A DNA stretch of 15,460 nt from JBECKR01 sp040235415 (GCA_040235415.1 JBECKR010000266.1:1-15460), one strand, 5' to 3'. Positions 6,576-12,900 are shown, numbered from the stretch's first letter. Translations and numbers: made by a program. Notes: generated from the letters alone by a model not told the origin.

Positions 6576-6626
6576 CGGTTCGAAAACCGGTATCGGCACC
6601 CCTCGCCCCCGGCGCGACCGGGGGCG
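6576..6626 (+). promoter_or_regulatory. Structured leader of rpsF with two hairpins
   Basis: CGGTT (6576-6580), loop CGAA and AACCG (6585-6589) form one hairpin, enclosed by GCCGAT (6558-6563) pairing with ATCGGC (6592-6597) if transcription starts further upstream. A second, very stable hairpin pairs CGCCCCCGG (6604-6612) with CCGGGGGCG (6618-6626) around a CGCGA loop. It ends 12 bases before the Shine-Dalgarno (6639-6647). rpsF operons in several phyla have leaders bound by the S6:S18 complex. Whether this is one is not shown by the sequence. Confidence 0.4.
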
Positions 6627-6651
6627 GACGACGCCGTGAGGAGGTGCATCC

Positions 6652-7098
6652 TTGACGACTTACGAGACCGTCTTCATCACCGCCCCCAACCTCGCCGAGG
6701 ACGTCGAGCGATCGACGGTCGAATCCATGACCGCGATCGTTTCAGAGCGGGGCGGCAGCCTCATCGCCAGCGACCGCATGGGTCGCCGGCGGCTCGCGTA
6801 TCCGATCAAGAAGTTCGACGACGGCGTCTACATCCGCCTGTTGTACGACGCCGAGCCGGACGTGCCGCACGAGCTCGAACGCCGGCTGCGGCTGTCGGAT
6901 CACGTGCTCCGCTCGCTCACCGTGCGGTTGGAATCGGACTGGGCCAAGGACGCCAAGGAGAAGGCGGCGCAGGCCAAGATCCGGGCCGAGCAGGAGGCGA
7001 AGGAGGCTGCGGAGGCCGCGGCTCGCGCCGCGGAGGAGGGCGTCGACGCCGAGCGCGCGGAGTCGGCTCCGGACGGCGCCAAGACCGAGGAAGAGTGA
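6652..7098 (+). CDS. rpsF: Small ribosomal subunit protein bS6, TTG start
   Basis: bS6 pairs with bS18 on the 30S platform. The N-terminal 95 residues show the S6 fold: TYETVFITAPNL, a helix ending in MTAIVSERGG, then GRRRLAYPIKKFDDGVYIRLLYDAEP and DHVLRSLTVRL. About 50 further residues form a charged Ala/Glu/Lys tail (98-148), probably helical, beyond the usual core. The start is TTG at 6652, set by the strong GAGGAGGTG (6639-6647) at proper spacing and by the S6 N-terminus. The ATG at 6636 is in another frame. A weak start after a strong SD and hairpins suggests controlled translation. rpsR follows 28 bases after the stop, with no ssb or priB gene between them. Confidence 0.96.
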   Translation: MTTYETVFITAPNLAEDVERSTVESMTAIVSERGGSLIASDRMGRRRLAYPIKKFDDGVYIRLLYDAEPDVPHELERRLRLSDHVLRSLTVRLESDWAKDAKEKAAQAKIRAEQEAKEAAEAAARAAEEGVDAERAESAPDGAKTEEE

Positions 7099-7126
7099 GC
7101 GTCGAGGACGCGAGGGAGACGATGGC

Positions 7127-7417
7127 ATGAGCGCGGAAGACAACCGGACCGGATCCTCCGCCCGACCGCCGCGGTCGCCGCGGTTCGGCGGACGGCGGCG
7201 TTTCCTGTTCCGCCGCCGCAAGTACTGCAAGTTCTGCGAGTCCAAGGCGACCTGGATCGACTACAAGGACCTCAAGACGTTGCAGAACTACACTCCGGAG
7301 CGATCGAAGATCCTCCCCCGGCGGATCTCGGGCACCTGCGCCAAGCATCAGCGCGAGCTGATGCGGGCGATCAAGCGGGCGCGCATGCTCGCGTTCCTGC
7401 CGTTCACGAGCGACTAG
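7127..7417 (+). CDS. rpsR: Small ribosomal subunit protein bS18, zinc-binding form
   Basis: bS18 forms a dimer with bS6 on the 30S platform. The 96-residue protein has a basic, disordered N-terminus (1-31) followed by the conserved core: KYCKFCESK, WIDYKDLKTLQNYTPERSKILPRR and GTCAKHQRELMRAIKRARMLAFLPF. Cys34, Cys37, Cys71 and His74 make the CxxC...CxxH arrangement of zinc-containing S18 proteins, which differs from the cysteine-free E. coli type. The start at ATG 7127 is preceded by GAGGGAGA. An ATG at 7122 in another frame stops after two codons. It lies in the conserved order rpsF-rpsR-rplI. Confidence 0.96.
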   Translation: MSAEDNRTGSSARPPRSPRFGGRRRFLFRRRKYCKFCESKATWIDYKDLKTLQNYTPERSKILPRRISGTCAKHQRELMRAIKRARMLAFLPFTSD

Positions 7418-7432
7418 GCCGGAGGTGGAGCG

Positions 7433-7882
7433 ATGAAGGTCGTGCTTCAGCAGCACGTCGAGAATGTCGGCGACCGCGGCCAGGTCGTGAACGTGGCGCG
7501 CGGGTTCGCTCGGAACTACCTGCTGCCCAAGGGGCTCGCGCTCGAGGCGACACCGGGCAACCTCAAGGTCGTCGAGCAGCGTAAGCGGGTCTCGGCCGCG
7601 CGCGAGGCCCGCGAGGTCGAGGATGCGCGCGCCTTTGCGGCGCGTCTCGCCGCGACGGAGATCACCGTCGCGAAGAAGGCCGGCGACAGCGAGACGCTCT
7701 ACGGCTCGGTGACGTCCTCCGAGATCGCGGAGCTCCTCGAAGCCAAGGGGATCGAGGTCGACCGGCGCAAGATCCAGCTCGACGAGCCGATCAAGGCGCT
7801 CGGCAGCTTCTCGATCCCGATCCGGCTGCACCGGCAGGTGACCGGGGAGATCAAGGTCACGGTCGTCGCCGAAGGGGAGTGA
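7433..7882 (+). CDS. rplI: Large ribosomal subunit protein bL9
   Basis: bL9 is an elongated two-domain protein anchored near the base of the L1 stalk; it helps to maintain the reading frame. The 149 residues match the standard length. The N-terminal signature is intact: MKVVLQQHVENVGDRGQVVNV, ARGFARNYLLPKGLALEAT. A central charged helix (about 42-75) follows, and the C-terminal domain includes LYGSVTSSEIAELL and a conserved-looking end, GEIKVTVVAEGE. ATG 7433 follows CCGGAGGTGGAGCG, a clear ribosome-binding site. The next gene starts 5 bases after its stop, so this ribosomal operon continues into membrane-protein genes. Confidence 0.97.
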   Translation: MKVVLQQHVENVGDRGQVVNVARGFARNYLLPKGLALEATPGNLKVVEQRKRVSAAREAREVEDARAFAARLAATEITVAKKAGDSETLYGSVTSSEIAELLEAKGIEVDRRKIQLDEPIKALGSFSIPIRLHRQVTGEIKVTVVAEGE

Positions 7883-7886
7883 GCCG

Positions 7887-8372
7887 GTGACGCGCCCCGG
7901 AGCAACGAGCCACGAAGGCGAGCCGGAAACCGGACGGCACGGCCGGCTGGCGCTGGCGCTCGTGCTCGGATGGCTCGTTCCGGGCGCCGGACACGCGGTC
8001 ATCGGGCGGGTTCGCCGCGGCGCGCTGTTCGCGGGTCTCGTCTTCCTGTCGTTCGGGCTCGGCGTGGCGCACGACGGTCGATTCGCGCTCCAGGGCGGCG
8101 ACCAGCCGGTGCTGACCGGTCTGCAACTCGTCGCGAACGCGGGGGTCGGGATCGCGGATCTGGTGGGCCGGATCGCGGTCTACGGCGAGCCGGCGTACTT
8201 CCTCCCGCGGAGCACCTCGCGCCCCGAGTACCAGGAGCGCATGGCGATCCTGAGGGACCGGGCCAGCATAGAGCTATCGAACTACGGCACCGCGTACCTC
8301 TGGACCGCGGGACTGATGAACCTCTTGCTGCTGTTCGACGTCTACGACGTCTGGCGCGGCCGCAAGCCGTAG
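7887..8372 (+). CDS. DUF6677-like small multi-pass membrane protein
   Basis: The function is unknown. The 161 residues have a polar N-terminus (1-19) followed by about four hydrophobic segments: 20-40 (containing GWLVPGAGHAVIGR), 45-62, 76-98 and 133-155. The WLVPGAGH motif and the ending NYGTAYLWTAGLMNLLLLFDVYDVWRGRKP-type region (two adjoining stretches, residues 132-161) resemble proteins I recall as DUF6677, seen after ribosomal genes in Acidobacteriota and similar phyla. That assignment is from memory and not verified. The start is GTG 7887, 5 bases after the rplI stop; the SD GGGGAG overlaps the end of rplI. The spacing makes translation linked to rplI very likely. Confidence 0.8.
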   Translation: MTRPGATSHEGEPETGRHGRLALALVLGWLVPGAGHAVIGRVRRGALFAGLVFLSFGLGVAHDGRFALQGGDQPVLTGLQLVANAGVGIADLVGRIAVYGEPAYFLPRSTSRPEYQERMAILRDRASIELSNYGTAYLWTAGLMNLLLLFDVYDVWRGRKP

Positions 8373-8382
8373 GCGCCCGGGA

Positions 8383-8556
8383 ATGCGAAGCCACTTCCTG
8401 CACCTCCTGCTCTATTCCACGATCGTGTCGACGTTCTTCGCCGTCCTGGTTCGGCACGACCGGCGCGACCGCATCCGGCTCGGGCTGTACCTGTGGATCG
8501 CGATGGTCGGCGGATCGATGGCGCTGGCATACCTCATGTTCCCGTTCCCGAATTGA
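8383..8556 (+). CDS. 57-residue small membrane protein
   Basis: A short frame from ATG 8383 to TGA 8554-8556 encodes a 57-residue protein. It has two hydrophobic segments: about residues 4-22 (FLHLLLYSTIVSTFFAVL) and 34-56 (LGLYLWIAMVGGSMALAYL, then MFPFPN). A basic loop, VRHDRRDRIR, lies between them, which predicts a two-pass hairpin with the loop in the cytoplasm. It exactly fills the 10-base and 4-base junctions between the DUF6677-like and VanZ-like genes. Its stop overlaps the probable TTG start of the next gene. This packing, the clean hydropathy pattern and the FPFP ending argue for a real gene. I do not know its function; similar small proteins appear at this position in related genomes as far as I recall. 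Confidence 0.75.
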   Translation: MRSHFLHLLLYSTIVSTFFAVLVRHDRRDRIRLGLYLWIAMVGGSMALAYLMFPFPN

Positions 8557-8927
8557 CCGTGGGCTCGACGATCCGTCGCTGGGGGCCGGTCGCGGCGCTC
8601 ATGACGGCGATGTGGTTCGTGTCCGCGACGTCGCATCTTCCGGTCGACGTCGGGTCAAGCGACAAGATCCTGCACGCCGCGGCCTACGCCGTGTTGGCCG
8701 CGCTGGCGTTTCGGGCCGCCGGCGGGTCGGGAGGGACTCGAGCGGCGCTCGTCGCGGTGCTCGTCGCGGCGGCCTACGGCGCGCTCGACGAGTACCATCA
8801 ATCGTTCGTTCCGGGCCGCACCGCGAGCGCGGCCGACTGGCTCGCGGACGCCTGCGGCGCCGCGATCGGAGCGGCGTCGTGCCTCGCGTGGACGCGGCGG
8901 ACGACGCGCGCGAGGGGAGAGAGATGA
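8553..8927 (+). CDS. VanZ-like membrane protein
   Basis: VanZ-family proteins are small membrane proteins of unclear biochemical role; the founding member gives low-level teicoplanin resistance. The sequence shows the family pattern: a first hydrophobic helix, SSDKILHAAAYAVLAALAF (35-53), and YGALDEYHQSFVPGRTASAADWLADACGAAIG, in which Asp79, Glu80, His82, Gln83 and the FVPGR stretch (85-89) are typical. I choose TTG 8553, which overlaps the preceding stop as TTGA, giving 124 residues. GTG 8559 is also possible, and the frame is open further upstream to 8493. The stop overlaps the next ATG as ATGA (8924-8927). Context suggests envelope function, with no evidence for resistance. Confidence 0.88.
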   Translation: MTVGSTIRRWGPVAALMTAMWFVSATSHLPVDVGSSDKILHAAAYAVLAALAFRAAGGSGGTRAALVAVLVAAAYGALDEYHQSFVPGRTASAADWLADACGAAIGAASCLAWTRRTTRARGER

Positions 8928-9979
8928 AGCGACGATACGCGATCGTTCCGGGAGACGGAATCGGCGTGGACGTGACCGCGGAGGCCGTCAAGGTCCTGCG
9001 GGCGGTGGCCGGCCACGAGGGGCTCGAGCTCGAGCTCGATTCGTTCCCGTTCGGCGCCGAGCACTACCTCGCGACCGGCGAGTCGCTTCCGCCCGGCATG
9101 ATGGACCGCTTCCGCGGCTACGACGGCGTCTTCATGGGGGCGTTCGGTGACCCGCGCGTTCCCGACATGGCACACGCCCGCGACATCCTGCTCGGGACGC
9201 GCTTCGAGCTCGACCTGTACGCGAACGTACGTCCCGTTCGCTGCCTCCACGACCGGTTGTGCCCGCTGCGCTCCTACCGCGCCTCGGACATCGACTTCGT
9301 GGTGTTCCGCGAGAACACCGAGGGCCTTTACGTCGGGGTCGGCGGGATCTTCAAGAAGGGCACGCCCGACGAGATAGCCGTCCAGGAGGACGTCAATACC
9401 CGCAAGGGAGTCGAGCGGATCATCCGGATGGCGTTCGAGTTCGCCCGGGCGCAAGGCCGCAGCCGCGTCGCGATGTGCGACAAGTCGAACGCCCTGAGAT
9501 ACGGGCACGACCTTTGGCAAAGGGTGTTCTGGGAGCTCGCGGGACGCTACGACGACGTCGAGGCCGAGCACTACTACGTCGACGCGCTCGCGATGCAGCT
9601 GATCAAGGACCCGCGTCGCTTCGACGTCATCGTGACCTGCAACATGTTCGGCGACATCCTGACCGACCTCGCGGCCCAGCTCCAGGGCGGCCTCGGCATG
9701 GCGGCGTCCGGCAACCTCCACCCCGGCGCGACCTCGATGTTCGAGCCGGTGCACGGCTCGGCGCCGAAGTACGCGGGGACCGACCGTTCGAATCCGCTGG
9801 GCGCGATCCTGACCGCGGCCATGATGCTCGAGTCGACGGGACTCGAGCCGGCCGCGCGAAGGGTCGAGCGCGCGGTCGCGGCCTGCGTCGAGGCGGGGGA
9901 GTGCACGGTCGACGTCGGGGGAACCCTCGGTACCCGAGCCACCGGAGACGCCGTGGCGCGCCGCCTGGAGGAATCGTGA
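8924..9979 (+). CDS. Isocitrate/isopropylmalate-family beta-decarboxylating dehydrogenase
   Basis: The enzyme oxidises and decarboxylates a 2-hydroxyacid such as 3-isopropylmalate, isocitrate or tartrate, using NAD(P)+ and a divalent metal. The 351 residues carry the family motifs: VPGDGIG (8-14), FRENTEGLYVGVGG (128-141), CDKSNALRYGH (185-195, catalytic-type Lys187), Asp220, NMFGDILTDLAAQ with Asp244/Asp248, and HGSAPKYAG (277-285). GAFGDPRVPD and LYANVRPVR are closer to tartrate dehydrogenase-like proteins than to classical LeuB. The APKYAG motif matches the Lys-Tyr pair of NADP-dependent E. coli isocitrate dehydrogenase, but the C-terminal Tyr/Arg partners are absent. Substrate and cofactor therefore remain open. 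ATG 8924 follows GAGGGGAGAGAG and overlaps the VanZ stop; its own TGA overlaps the next GTG. Confidence 0.92.
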   Translation: MKRRYAIVPGDGIGVDVTAEAVKVLRAVAGHEGLELELDSFPFGAEHYLATGESLPPGMMDRFRGYDGVFMGAFGDPRVPDMAHARDILLGTRFELDLYANVRPVRCLHDRLCPLRSYRASDIDFVVFRENTEGLYVGVGGIFKKGTPDEIAVQEDVNTRKGVERIIRMAFEFARAQGRSRVAMCDKSNALRYGHDLWQRVFWELAGRYDDVEAEHYYVDALAMQLIKDPRRFDVIVTCNMFGDILTDLAAQLQGGLGMAASGNLHPGATSMFEPVHGSAPKYAGTDRSNPLGAILTAAMMLESTGLEPAARRVERAVAACVEAGECTVDVGGTLGTRATGDAVARRLEES

Positions 9980-10764
9980 ACGAGACACTGGTACGCTATT
10001 CCGTGGCGGACGGCATCGCGACGATCGAGCTCGACTGCCCGCCGGCGAACACTTACTCCTACCCGATGATGCGCCAACTGGACGACGCCGTCCTGCGGGC
10101 GCGGTTCGACCCGGCGGTCCATGTCCTGGTCCTCCGGGGCAGCGGGGACCGCTTCTTCTGCGCCGGCGCCGACATCGCCATGCTGCGGGACGCGGATCCG
10201 AGCTTCAAGTACTACTTCTGCCTGCACGCGAACGAGACCCTGCTTCGCCTCGAGAACACTCCGAAGCTCGTGATCGCGGCGATCAACGGGCACGCGATGG
10301 GAGGCGGCCTCGAGGTCGCCCTCGCCGCGGATCTCCGAGTCGCTCGCCGCGGCGCCGGCAAGATCGGCCTTCCCGAGGTCGGTCTCGGAGTCCTTCCGGG
10401 GACGGGCGGGACGCAGCGCTTGGCGCGCGTCCTCGGAAAGTCGCGAGCGATCGAGATGATGGTCACGGGCAGGACGCTCGACGTCGACGAGGCGCTCGCG
10501 CTCGGCCTCGTCCACGCCGTGCTCGACGCCGACCGGTTCGACGCCGCCGTCCTCGACTACGCCCGCCGATTCCTCCCGCCCGGGAGGGCGAGCCTCGCGG
10601 TCGGTCACATCAAGAGGGCGGTGCAGACCGGCGCCGAGATCGGCCTCGCGGACGGTCTCGCGCTCGAACGCGAGCTGCAGCAGCGCCTGTTCGAGAGCCA
10701 GGACGCGCGCGAGGGGATCGCGGCGTACGTCGAGAAGCGCAAGCCGCGGTTCAGCGGGCGCTGA
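9976..10764 (+). CDS. Enoyl-CoA hydratase/isomerase (crotonase) family protein
   Basis: Crotonases of this type hydrate trans-2-enoyl-CoA to 3-hydroxyacyl-CoA, usually in fatty acid or amino acid catabolism. The 262 residues contain the oxyanion-hole segments FCAGADIAML (61-70) and HAMGGGLEVALAADLRVA (106-123), and LPEVGLGVLPGTGGTQRL (132-149). Both catalytic glutamates are in place, Glu113 and Glu134, so hydratase activity is expected. The C-terminal helices and the KRKPRFSG ending fit the family. The start is GTG 9976, overlapping the dehydrogenase stop as GTGA, with GGAGGA (9966-9971 area) upstream. Pairing with a dehydrogenase gene suggests acyl-CoA or branched-chain metabolism, but the specific substrate is unknown. 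Its 3' end overlaps the convergent hemH gene by 14 bases. Confidence 0.95.
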   Translation: MNETLVRYSVADGIATIELDCPPANTYSYPMMRQLDDAVLRARFDPAVHVLVLRGSGDRFFCAGADIAMLRDADPSFKYYFCLHANETLLRLENTPKLVIAAINGHAMGGGLEVALAADLRVARRGAGKIGLPEVGLGVLPGTGGTQRLARVLGKSRAIEMMVTGRTLDVDEALALGLVHAVLDADRFDAAVLDYARRFLPPGRASLAVGHIKRAVQTGAEIGLADGLALERELQQRLFESQDAREGIAAYVEKRKPRFSGR

Positions 10765-11812
10765 CCGCGTCCGCTTCGGTCCAGGCGCTGCGTCGGACGA
10801 GCGCCGCGGCGGCGTCGATCCAAGCCGGATCGGCGTTCAGCGAGGGGACGAGGCGCAGCTCCTCGCCGCCGTGAGCCACGAAATCCCGGCGCGCCCGGAT
10901 CCCGATCTCCTCGAGCGTCTCGAGGCAGTCCGCGACGAACGCCGGGCAGAACACCGCGACCCTCCGGACCCCCGCGCGGGCGAGCTCGCGGACCCGCTCG
11001 TCGGCGTAGGGGCGGATCCAGGGCGTGCGCCCCAGGCGGGACTGGAACGCGACCGACCACGCGCCCTCGCCGAGCGCCGCGGCCCGGGCGATGCCTCGCG
11101 CGGTGGCGAAGCACTGCGCGCGGTAGCAGTTGCGGTTCGCCGTGGCGATCGCGGCGCAGCAGTCCTCGACCGCGAGGCAGTGCCGGCCGGTGTCGTCGGA
11201 CTTCCGGACCTGGCGCTCGGGGAGGCCGTGAAAGCTGAACAGGACGTGCTCCGGACGGAGCTCGTCGAGCACCGGGAGTCCGACGCGCGCGAACGCCGAG
11301 AGGAACCCGGGGTCGTCGTAGAACGGCGGCACGTTCGCGATCAGCGGCACGTTCCAGCGGGACGACGCGAGGCGGTAGACCGCCTCGAGGCTCGTCCCGG
11401 TCGTGGAGGACGCGAACTGCGGATACATCGGGAGGACCACGACGCGGTCGATGCCGCGACTCCGGAACGTCTCGAGGGCGGCGGCGATCGAGGGCTCTCC
11501 GTAGCGCATCGCCGGAACGACCTCGAAGCGCTCCCCGAGCCGGCGTCCGAGCGCCTCCGCGAACCTCCGGGTGTGCAGCAGCAGCGGCGAGCCACCGGGT
11601 TCCCAGATCGCGCGATACGCCTCCGCCGAGCGCCGGGGCCGCCAGGGCAGGATCACGAGCCGGAGCAGGAGGTAACGGCCGAGCGCGTTCATGTCGAGCA
11701 CCCTCGGGTCGCCGAGGAACTCGCGGAGGTAGCGTCGCACTTCCCTCGCGCGCGGAGCGTCGGGAGTGCCCACGTTCACCGGCAGGACGCCGGTCTTCGG
11801 CTCGATGCTCAT
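10751..11812 (-). CDS. hemH: Ferrochelatase with cysteine-rich insertion, probable [2Fe-2S] type
   Basis: HemH inserts Fe2+ into a porphyrin in the last steps of heme synthesis (protoporphyrin or, in some lineages, coproporphyrin). Motifs are the N-terminal KTGVLPVNVGTPDAP, YPQFASSTTGTS (130-141), FSFHGLPERQV with metal-site His195, QSRLGRTPWIRPYADE (257-272, Glu272), and FCPAFVADCLETLEEIG. Between residues 212 and 234 lie five cysteines (212, 218, 219, 229, 234) in CLAVEDCC and NRNCYRAQC, absent from the E. coli-like form. Internal cysteine clusters bind [2Fe-2S] in some bacterial ferrochelatases. The start is ATG 11812 (353 residues). Seventeen further in-frame upstream residues are unlike the family, and would lie in the promoter. 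No Shine-Dalgarno is present. Confidence 0.96.
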   Translation of the reverse strand: MSIEPKTGVLPVNVGTPDAPRAREVRRYLREFLGDPRVLDMNALGRYLLLRLVILPWRPRRSAEAYRAIWEPGGSPLLLHTRRFAEALGRRLGERFEVVPAMRYGEPSIAAALETFRSRGIDRVVVLPMYPQFASSTTGTSLEAVYRLASSRWNVPLIANVPPFYDDPGFLSAFARVGLPVLDELRPEHVLFSFHGLPERQVRKSDDTGRHCLAVEDCCAAIATANRNCYRAQCFATARGIARAAALGEGAWSVAFQSRLGRTPWIRPYADERVRELARAGVRRVAVFCPAFVADCLETLEEIGIRARRDFVAHGGEELRLVPSLNADPAWIDAAAALVRRSAWTEADAVSAR

Positions 11813-11820
11813 GCCCGCAG

Positions 11821-11849
11821 AGCCTAGCGGGTCCGCGCCGAGGCGGCAA
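11821..11849 (-). promoter_or_regulatory. Predicted hemH promoter
   Basis: Read on the minus strand, TTGCCG (11849-11844) is followed after 17 bases by TAGGCT (11826-11821). Transcription would begin at about 11814, nearly at the hemH ATG (11812), so the mRNA would be essentially leaderless. The lack of a ribosome-binding site there agrees. Confidence 0.6.
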
Positions 11850-11862
11850 CACCTCGCCGCCA

Positions 11863-11891
11863 TGGTCTCCGAGGCCGCGTAACGGTATCCT
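11863..11891 (+). promoter_or_regulatory. Predicted promoter for the 11932 gene and heptosyltransferase
   Basis: TGGTCT (11863-11868), 17 bases and TATCCT (11886-11891) fit a sigma70-type site with a weak -35. It is placed back to back with the hemH promoter, with 13 bases between the two -35 boxes. GGCGGC (11903-11908) and GCCGCC (11915-11920) could form a small hairpin near the 5' end, just before the GGGAGGAG ribosome-binding site. Confidence 0.5.
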
Positions 11892-11931
11892 GAGCGGGTT
11901 CGGGCGGCGCTCCGGCCGCCGGGAGGAGTCG

Positions 11932-12900
11932 ATGCCCGACCCCGTCGCTCCCGCCGACCTGTCGCGCATCAGCACCGGTCCGCTCGCCGAATGTCGGCAC
12001 AAGGTCCGGATCGAACAGTTCGCGATCCCGCCCGAGCGGGGCGGGTCCGCCGCCGATCTCCTCGCGGGGCTCCCCGACGTGCTCGCGGTCCGCGAGCTCC
12101 GGGGGCTCGCCGAATCGATGCTGTCGGCCCGTGCCCGCGGACGCCGCGTGCATCTGGCGCTCGGCGCGCACGTGCTCAAGGTGGGGTTGTCCCCCATCGT
12201 GGTGCGCTGGATGGAGCTCGGGGTCGTCAACGGGATCAGCCTCAACGGCGCGGGCGCCATTCACGACTTCGAGATCGCCGCGGTCGGGGCGACGTCGGAG
12301 GACGTCGACGAGACCCTCCACGACGGGCGCTTCGGCATGGCGCGCGAGACCGGCGTCACGGTCAACACCGCCGCGGCCGAGGCCGCGCGGGAGGGTGCCG
12401 GGCTCGGTCCGGTGCTGGGGCGCCGGATCCTCGAGGCCGGGCTCCCGCACGCCGGGCTGAGCGTGCTCGCGCGGGCGTTCGATCTCGGCGTGCCGGCCAC
12501 GGTGCACGTCGCCCTCGGGTGCGACGTCGTCCACGTGCACCCGGACGCCGACGGCGCCGCGATCGGGGCCGCGACCTTCACCGACTTCCGGAGGTTGATC
12601 GCGATCGTGGGCGAGCTCTCCGGCGGGGTTTGGGTCAATGTCGGATCCGCGACACAGCTGCCCGAGGTTTTCCTGAAGGCGATCGCGGCCTCCGCGAACC
12701 TCGGCCGTCCTGTGACGAACCTCGTGACCGCCGACCTCGACATGGTCCGGCACTACCGCCCCGAGGAGAACGTTCTGAGACGGCCGACCGCAGCGGGAGG
12801 ACGGTCGCACCGCATCACGGGACATCACGAGCTGACCGTGCCGCTCCTCGCGGCGATCCTCGCGGAGCTTTCCGGAACCGGCGCGGGTGGCGACCGGTGA
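11932..12900 (+). CDS. Conserved protein of unknown function, possibly deoxyhypusine synthase-like
   Basis: I cannot assign a function. The 322-residue soluble protein has several blocks that look strongly conserved: HLALGAHVLKVGLSP (74-88), NGISLNGAGAIHDFEIA (100-116), TSEDVDETLHDGRFGMARETG (121-141), HVALGCDVVHVHPDADGAA (192-210), NVGSATQLPEVFLKA (236-250), RHYRPEENVLRRP (273-285) and GHHELTVPLL (297-306). The repeated Gly-rich turns and His/Asp clusters suggest a nucleotide- or metal-binding Rossmann-like enzyme. I have a weak recollection of such bacterial proteins being placed near deoxyhypusine synthase, but I see no matching catalytic lysine motif. ATG 11932 follows GGGAGGAG. The TGA overlaps the GTG of the heptosyltransferase, so the two products are probably made together. 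Confidence 0.85.
   Translation: MPDPVAPADLSRISTGPLAECRHKVRIEQFAIPPERGGSAADLLAGLPDVLAVRELRGLAESMLSARARGRRVHLALGAHVLKVGLSPIVVRWMELGVVNGISLNGAGAIHDFEIAAVGATSEDVDETLHDGRFGMARETGVTVNTAAAEAAREGAGLGPVLGRRILEAGLPHAGLSVLARAFDLGVPATVHVALGCDVVHVHPDADGAAIGAATFTDFRRLIAIVGELSGGVWVNVGSATQLPEVFLKAIAASANLGRPVTNLVTADLDMVRHYRPEENVLRRPTAAGGRSHRITGHHELTVPLLAAILAELSGTGAGGDR

Noticed and set aside
2838..6599. Very long minus-strand open frame (over 1200 codons) opposite rplY, pth and hppA
   Set aside because: It is an antisense shadow. GC-rich coding strands leave few stop codons on the other strand. The product is a low-complexity mix of Arg, Asp, Glu and Ala without family motifs.
7122..7130. ATG GCA TGA minimal ORF overlapping the rpsR start
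   Set aside because: A two-codon frame is expected often by chance. Only the ATGA overlap resembles coupling, and nothing else supports it.
7970..8923. Long in-frame N-terminal extension of the dehydrogenase (to 669 residues)
   Set aside because: The extension crosses the DUF6677-like, 57-residue and VanZ-like genes in another frame. ATG 8924 has a strong ribosome-binding site and gives the family N-terminus.
11813..11863. Seventeen-residue N-terminal extension of ferrochelatase
   Set aside because: Family members begin near KTGVL, and the extension would cover the predicted promoter.
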